64,000 nt of DNA, taken from NCBI GenBank assembly GCA_016700335.1, contig CP065014.1, positions 285,001-349,000 of the forward strand, in the 5' to 3' direction. Numbering within the stretch: the first letter of the stretch is position 1; the number at the start of each line of letters is the position of its first letter. The stretch comes from Chlorobiota bacterium. GTDB lineage: Bacteria > Bacteroidota > Ignavibacteria > OLB7. The translations under genes were made by a program, and so were the position numbers. The notes below the pieces were generated by a model. That model was not told the origin of the DNA, did no database searches, and worked only from the letters and a program-made list of their open reading frames with translations. Below are positions 62,184-64,000 of the stretch, piece after piece.

Positions 62184-62219
62184 AAAAGCTTCAAGAATTT
62201 CAACTTGAAGCTTTTTTTG
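62184..62219 (+). terminator. Rho-independent terminator after oppF
   Basis: AAAAGCTTCAAG (62184-62195) pairs with CTTGAAGCTTTT (62204-62215) over 12 bases around an eight-base loop, and the T-run continues to 62218. It is placed 19 bases after the oppF stop. Confidence 0.8.
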
Positions 62220-62363
62220 TTTAATAAAATTAATTCCAATTAATTGGAAAAAATGTTTTGTTTAAAGTGAAATTATTTAATATATTTTGAAATATTAGAA
62301 TTTACTAAATTAAAATTTTGAATTTCAAAGCCTAAAATTGATTAAAATAAAGTAATTTAAAAA

Positions 62364-64000
62364 TTGATATTTAAATCTGAAATAAGTAAACTTAAGTTTT
62401 TGTTACTATTGAATTTTATTTTAATAGTAAAATTAGATTTAACTGCCCAAGTAACATTCCCAAATTTTAAGTTAAGCAAAACTACAAACGGATTTTTAAT
62501 TGGTAAACTTCACGATAAAAATGGTATTCCAGCAGTTGGAGTATTAGTTCAAATATTAAGTGAATCAATTTCAACCTTCTCAAATGAGAGCGGCATTTTC
62601 AGATTTAATGAAATCAAGCCAGGCAAATACTTAATATCTTTTGATGGTCAAATGTATGAATCTGATACAGAAGATAGTATAAATATTTTTGCAGGTGAAG
62701 TTACAAAATATGATTTAGAATTAAAAAGTTATATACCTAATTCAGAAAGAATTTATATCTCAACTCAAGAGACAATTACATTAAATTTCGCACCAAATTC
62801 TGTATCAATTATTGATAAAAATTTAATTGAAAATTTTAATATAAATAATTCATCAAGTATATTCAATAAGGTTTCTGGAATAAGTAGTTTCGAAAATGGA
62901 ATTGGGATTAGAGGGAGCTCGGGCTTATCAGTAATAGCGAATGATAACTCATTATTTTTAATTGATGGTATTCCTCTTCAGAATCCTGACTATAATTTTA
63001 ACATTTCCAAAATAGTACCAGTAAACTCTTTAAACAAAGTTGAAGTTTTGAAAAATCCATGCTCTGGATTGTATGGAAATGGAGCTTCTAACGGAGCAGT
63101 AAATTTTGTGACTGATAATTCAAATTTAAAAAAAATGAATTTTCAAATTGGGTTTCAAAACAATATTTCATCTCTTGATAATTCTGTTGAATTTAATAGG
63201 GTGAATAAAAATTCTATGAATTACTTTGGTGATTTTGTTTTAAAAACGAATGCAGAAAAAATGGATTTGTTGTTAGGTTCAAATGTAAAATTTGGAAATA
63301 TTATTAATTCAAAATCCCAACTTTCTAGTGGGAACATATTAATAAAAACTAATTACCAAATTGATAATAATACTGCTATGAGGTTCTTAGGTTTAACTGG
63401 ATATAATATTGAAAACAATTTAATTGCAAATCTAAAAATAGATAGTTTGAATAATGATTTAGAATATTCTCAAAAACCATTTTCAAATTTAGGATATATG
63501 TTTAATACTAATTATGAAAGTGCATTTTCTGAAAACTTTAATTTTATAATATCTGCAGGAATTTTAGGTGGAACTACCTTTAACAATAATTTAGATTCAA
63601 TAATTGTAAGTTATAGAACCGTATCAATTGCAAGTAAGTTTAAATCTACTATTTCCCAATATATCAATTTTCAATATGGGTCAAATTTATCATCAAGTAG
63701 ATTTATCGGTAAATTATTTAATAACGTATTGTACAGGCAAATTTCAGAAATTTCAGCTGGAATGAACTTCCTGAATAATGAAGATATTGTTGGAAATATT
63801 TCAGCTCGATTTGAATTGATTCATACTCCTGGTATTGAACATGAATATGATTTGCAAATTAGCCCAAATATAGGAATTTCTTATCAACCATTCGATGATA
63901 CTTTTCTTAGAGCTTCTCTTACTCGTGGATATAAATCACCTACAATGTTCGAGTTGTTTTCCATTGGGAATAATAATGGTATAATCAACAACCCTAATTA
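62364..64000 (+). CDS. TonB-dependent receptor, N-terminal part (runs off window)
   Basis: The frame opens at a TTG (62364) and runs to the window end without a stop. The signal peptide is hydrophobic (LKFLLLLNFILIVKLDLTAQ). A carboxypeptidase-like regulatory domain follows (GFLIGKLHDKNGIPAVGVLVQI..GIFRFNEIKPGKYLISF), then the plug domain (GIGIRGSSGLSVIAND, LFLIDGIPLQNPD, VEVLKNPCSGLYGNGASNGAVNFVT), then barrel strands. It should import a large ligand such as a siderophore, cobalamin or glycan across the outer membrane. No SusD-like gene is visible upstream. Ligand unknown. Confidence 0.88.
   Translation, partial: MIFKSEISKLKFLLLLNFILIVKLDLTAQVTFPNFKLSKTTNGFLIGKLHDKNGIPAVGVLVQILSESISTFSNESGIFRFNEIKPGKYLISFDGQMYESDTEDSINIFAGEVTKYDLELKSYIPNSERIYISTQETITLNFAPNSVSIIDKNLIENFNINNSSSIFNKVSGISSFENGIGIRGSSGLSVIANDNSLFLIDGIPLQNPDYNFNISKIVPVNSLNKVEVLKNPCSGLYGNGASNGAVNFVTDNSNLKKMNFQIGFQNNISSLDNSVEFNRVNKNSMNYFGDFVLKTNAEKMDLLLGSNVKFGNIINSKSQLSSGNILIKTNYQIDNNTAMRFLGLTGYNIENNLIANLKIDSLNNDLEYSQKPFSNLGYMFNTNYESAFSENFNFIISAGILGGTTFNNNLDSIIVSYRTVSIASKFKSTISQYINFQYGSNLSSSRFIGKLFNNVLYRQISEISAGMNFLNNEDIVGNISARFELIHTPGIEHEYDLQISPNIGISYQPFDDTFLRASLTRGYKSPTMFELFSIGNNNGIINNPN

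Noticed and set aside
1..64000. tRNA or rRNA genes
   Set aside because: I scanned intergenic regions for T-arm (GGTTCGAATCC-like) and acceptor pairing and for rRNA-conserved strings and found none; the few GTTCGAAT-like hits lie inside protein genes.

Overview
The window is a chromosomal segment of an AT-rich, Gram-negative member of the Bacteroidota/Chlorobiota (FCB) group. Four large secreted proteins end in type IX secretion (T9SS) type A sorting domains. Several genes have a -7 element of the Bacteroidetes type (TAnnTTTG), and lipoproteins and a TonB-dependent receptor are present. I cannot name the genus; a Chlorobiota/Kapabacteria-like relative is possible but unproven.

Layout. 1-8640: polysaccharide genes (glycosyltransferase, flippase), rsmD, a ComEA-like HhH protein, an AhpD-like protein, then a co-oriented block of ECF sigma factor, anti-sigma-like membrane protein, lipoprotein and T9SS surface protein. 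8700-26230: an accessory island with visibly higher GC and different codon use. It opens with a broken type IIG restriction gene, a truncated IS3-family element and a tyrosine-recombinase remnant fused to it. It continues as an integron-like cassette array. Five long imperfect palindromes (attC-like, about 130-140 bp) separate five cassettes: (1) a restriction-modification pair; (2) HxlR regulator, VOC, SRPBCC and TfoX-like proteins; (3) a TPR adenylate cyclase; (4) two membrane proteins and a cupin; (5) a 7.5 kb block with type I R-M, a DUF4917/SIR2-like protein, a PD-(D/E)xK-like protein and a membrane protein. For cassettes 1-4 the first bases of each cassette are complementary to the first arm of its own trailing attC, the hallmark of integron cassettes.

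26500-46400: host-like AT-rich DNA with a Cys-rich secreted protein preceded by a pentanucleotide repeat, T9SS proteins, a B12-binding radical SAM enzyme, parA-parB, a YbgC-type thioesterase, dapB, rqcH, an SDR, a fused E1 dehydrogenase, two adjacent pseudogenes (P-type ATPase, DUF6157), a beta-helix T9SS protein, a porin gene with an internal amber codon, and amt. 46500-54500: dusB, ruvC, a lipoprotein, ridA, birA, scpB and a glycosidase-like T9SS protein. 54776-62164: an oligopeptide/dipeptide ABC transporter operon (oppABCD, a lipoprotein, oppF). The window ends inside a TonB-dependent receptor.

How the genes work together: the core is ordinary housekeeping plus cell-surface export. The island is a cassette cluster whose recombinase is decayed, so it looks like a CALIN-type (integrase-less) array enriched in restriction and other possible defence genes.
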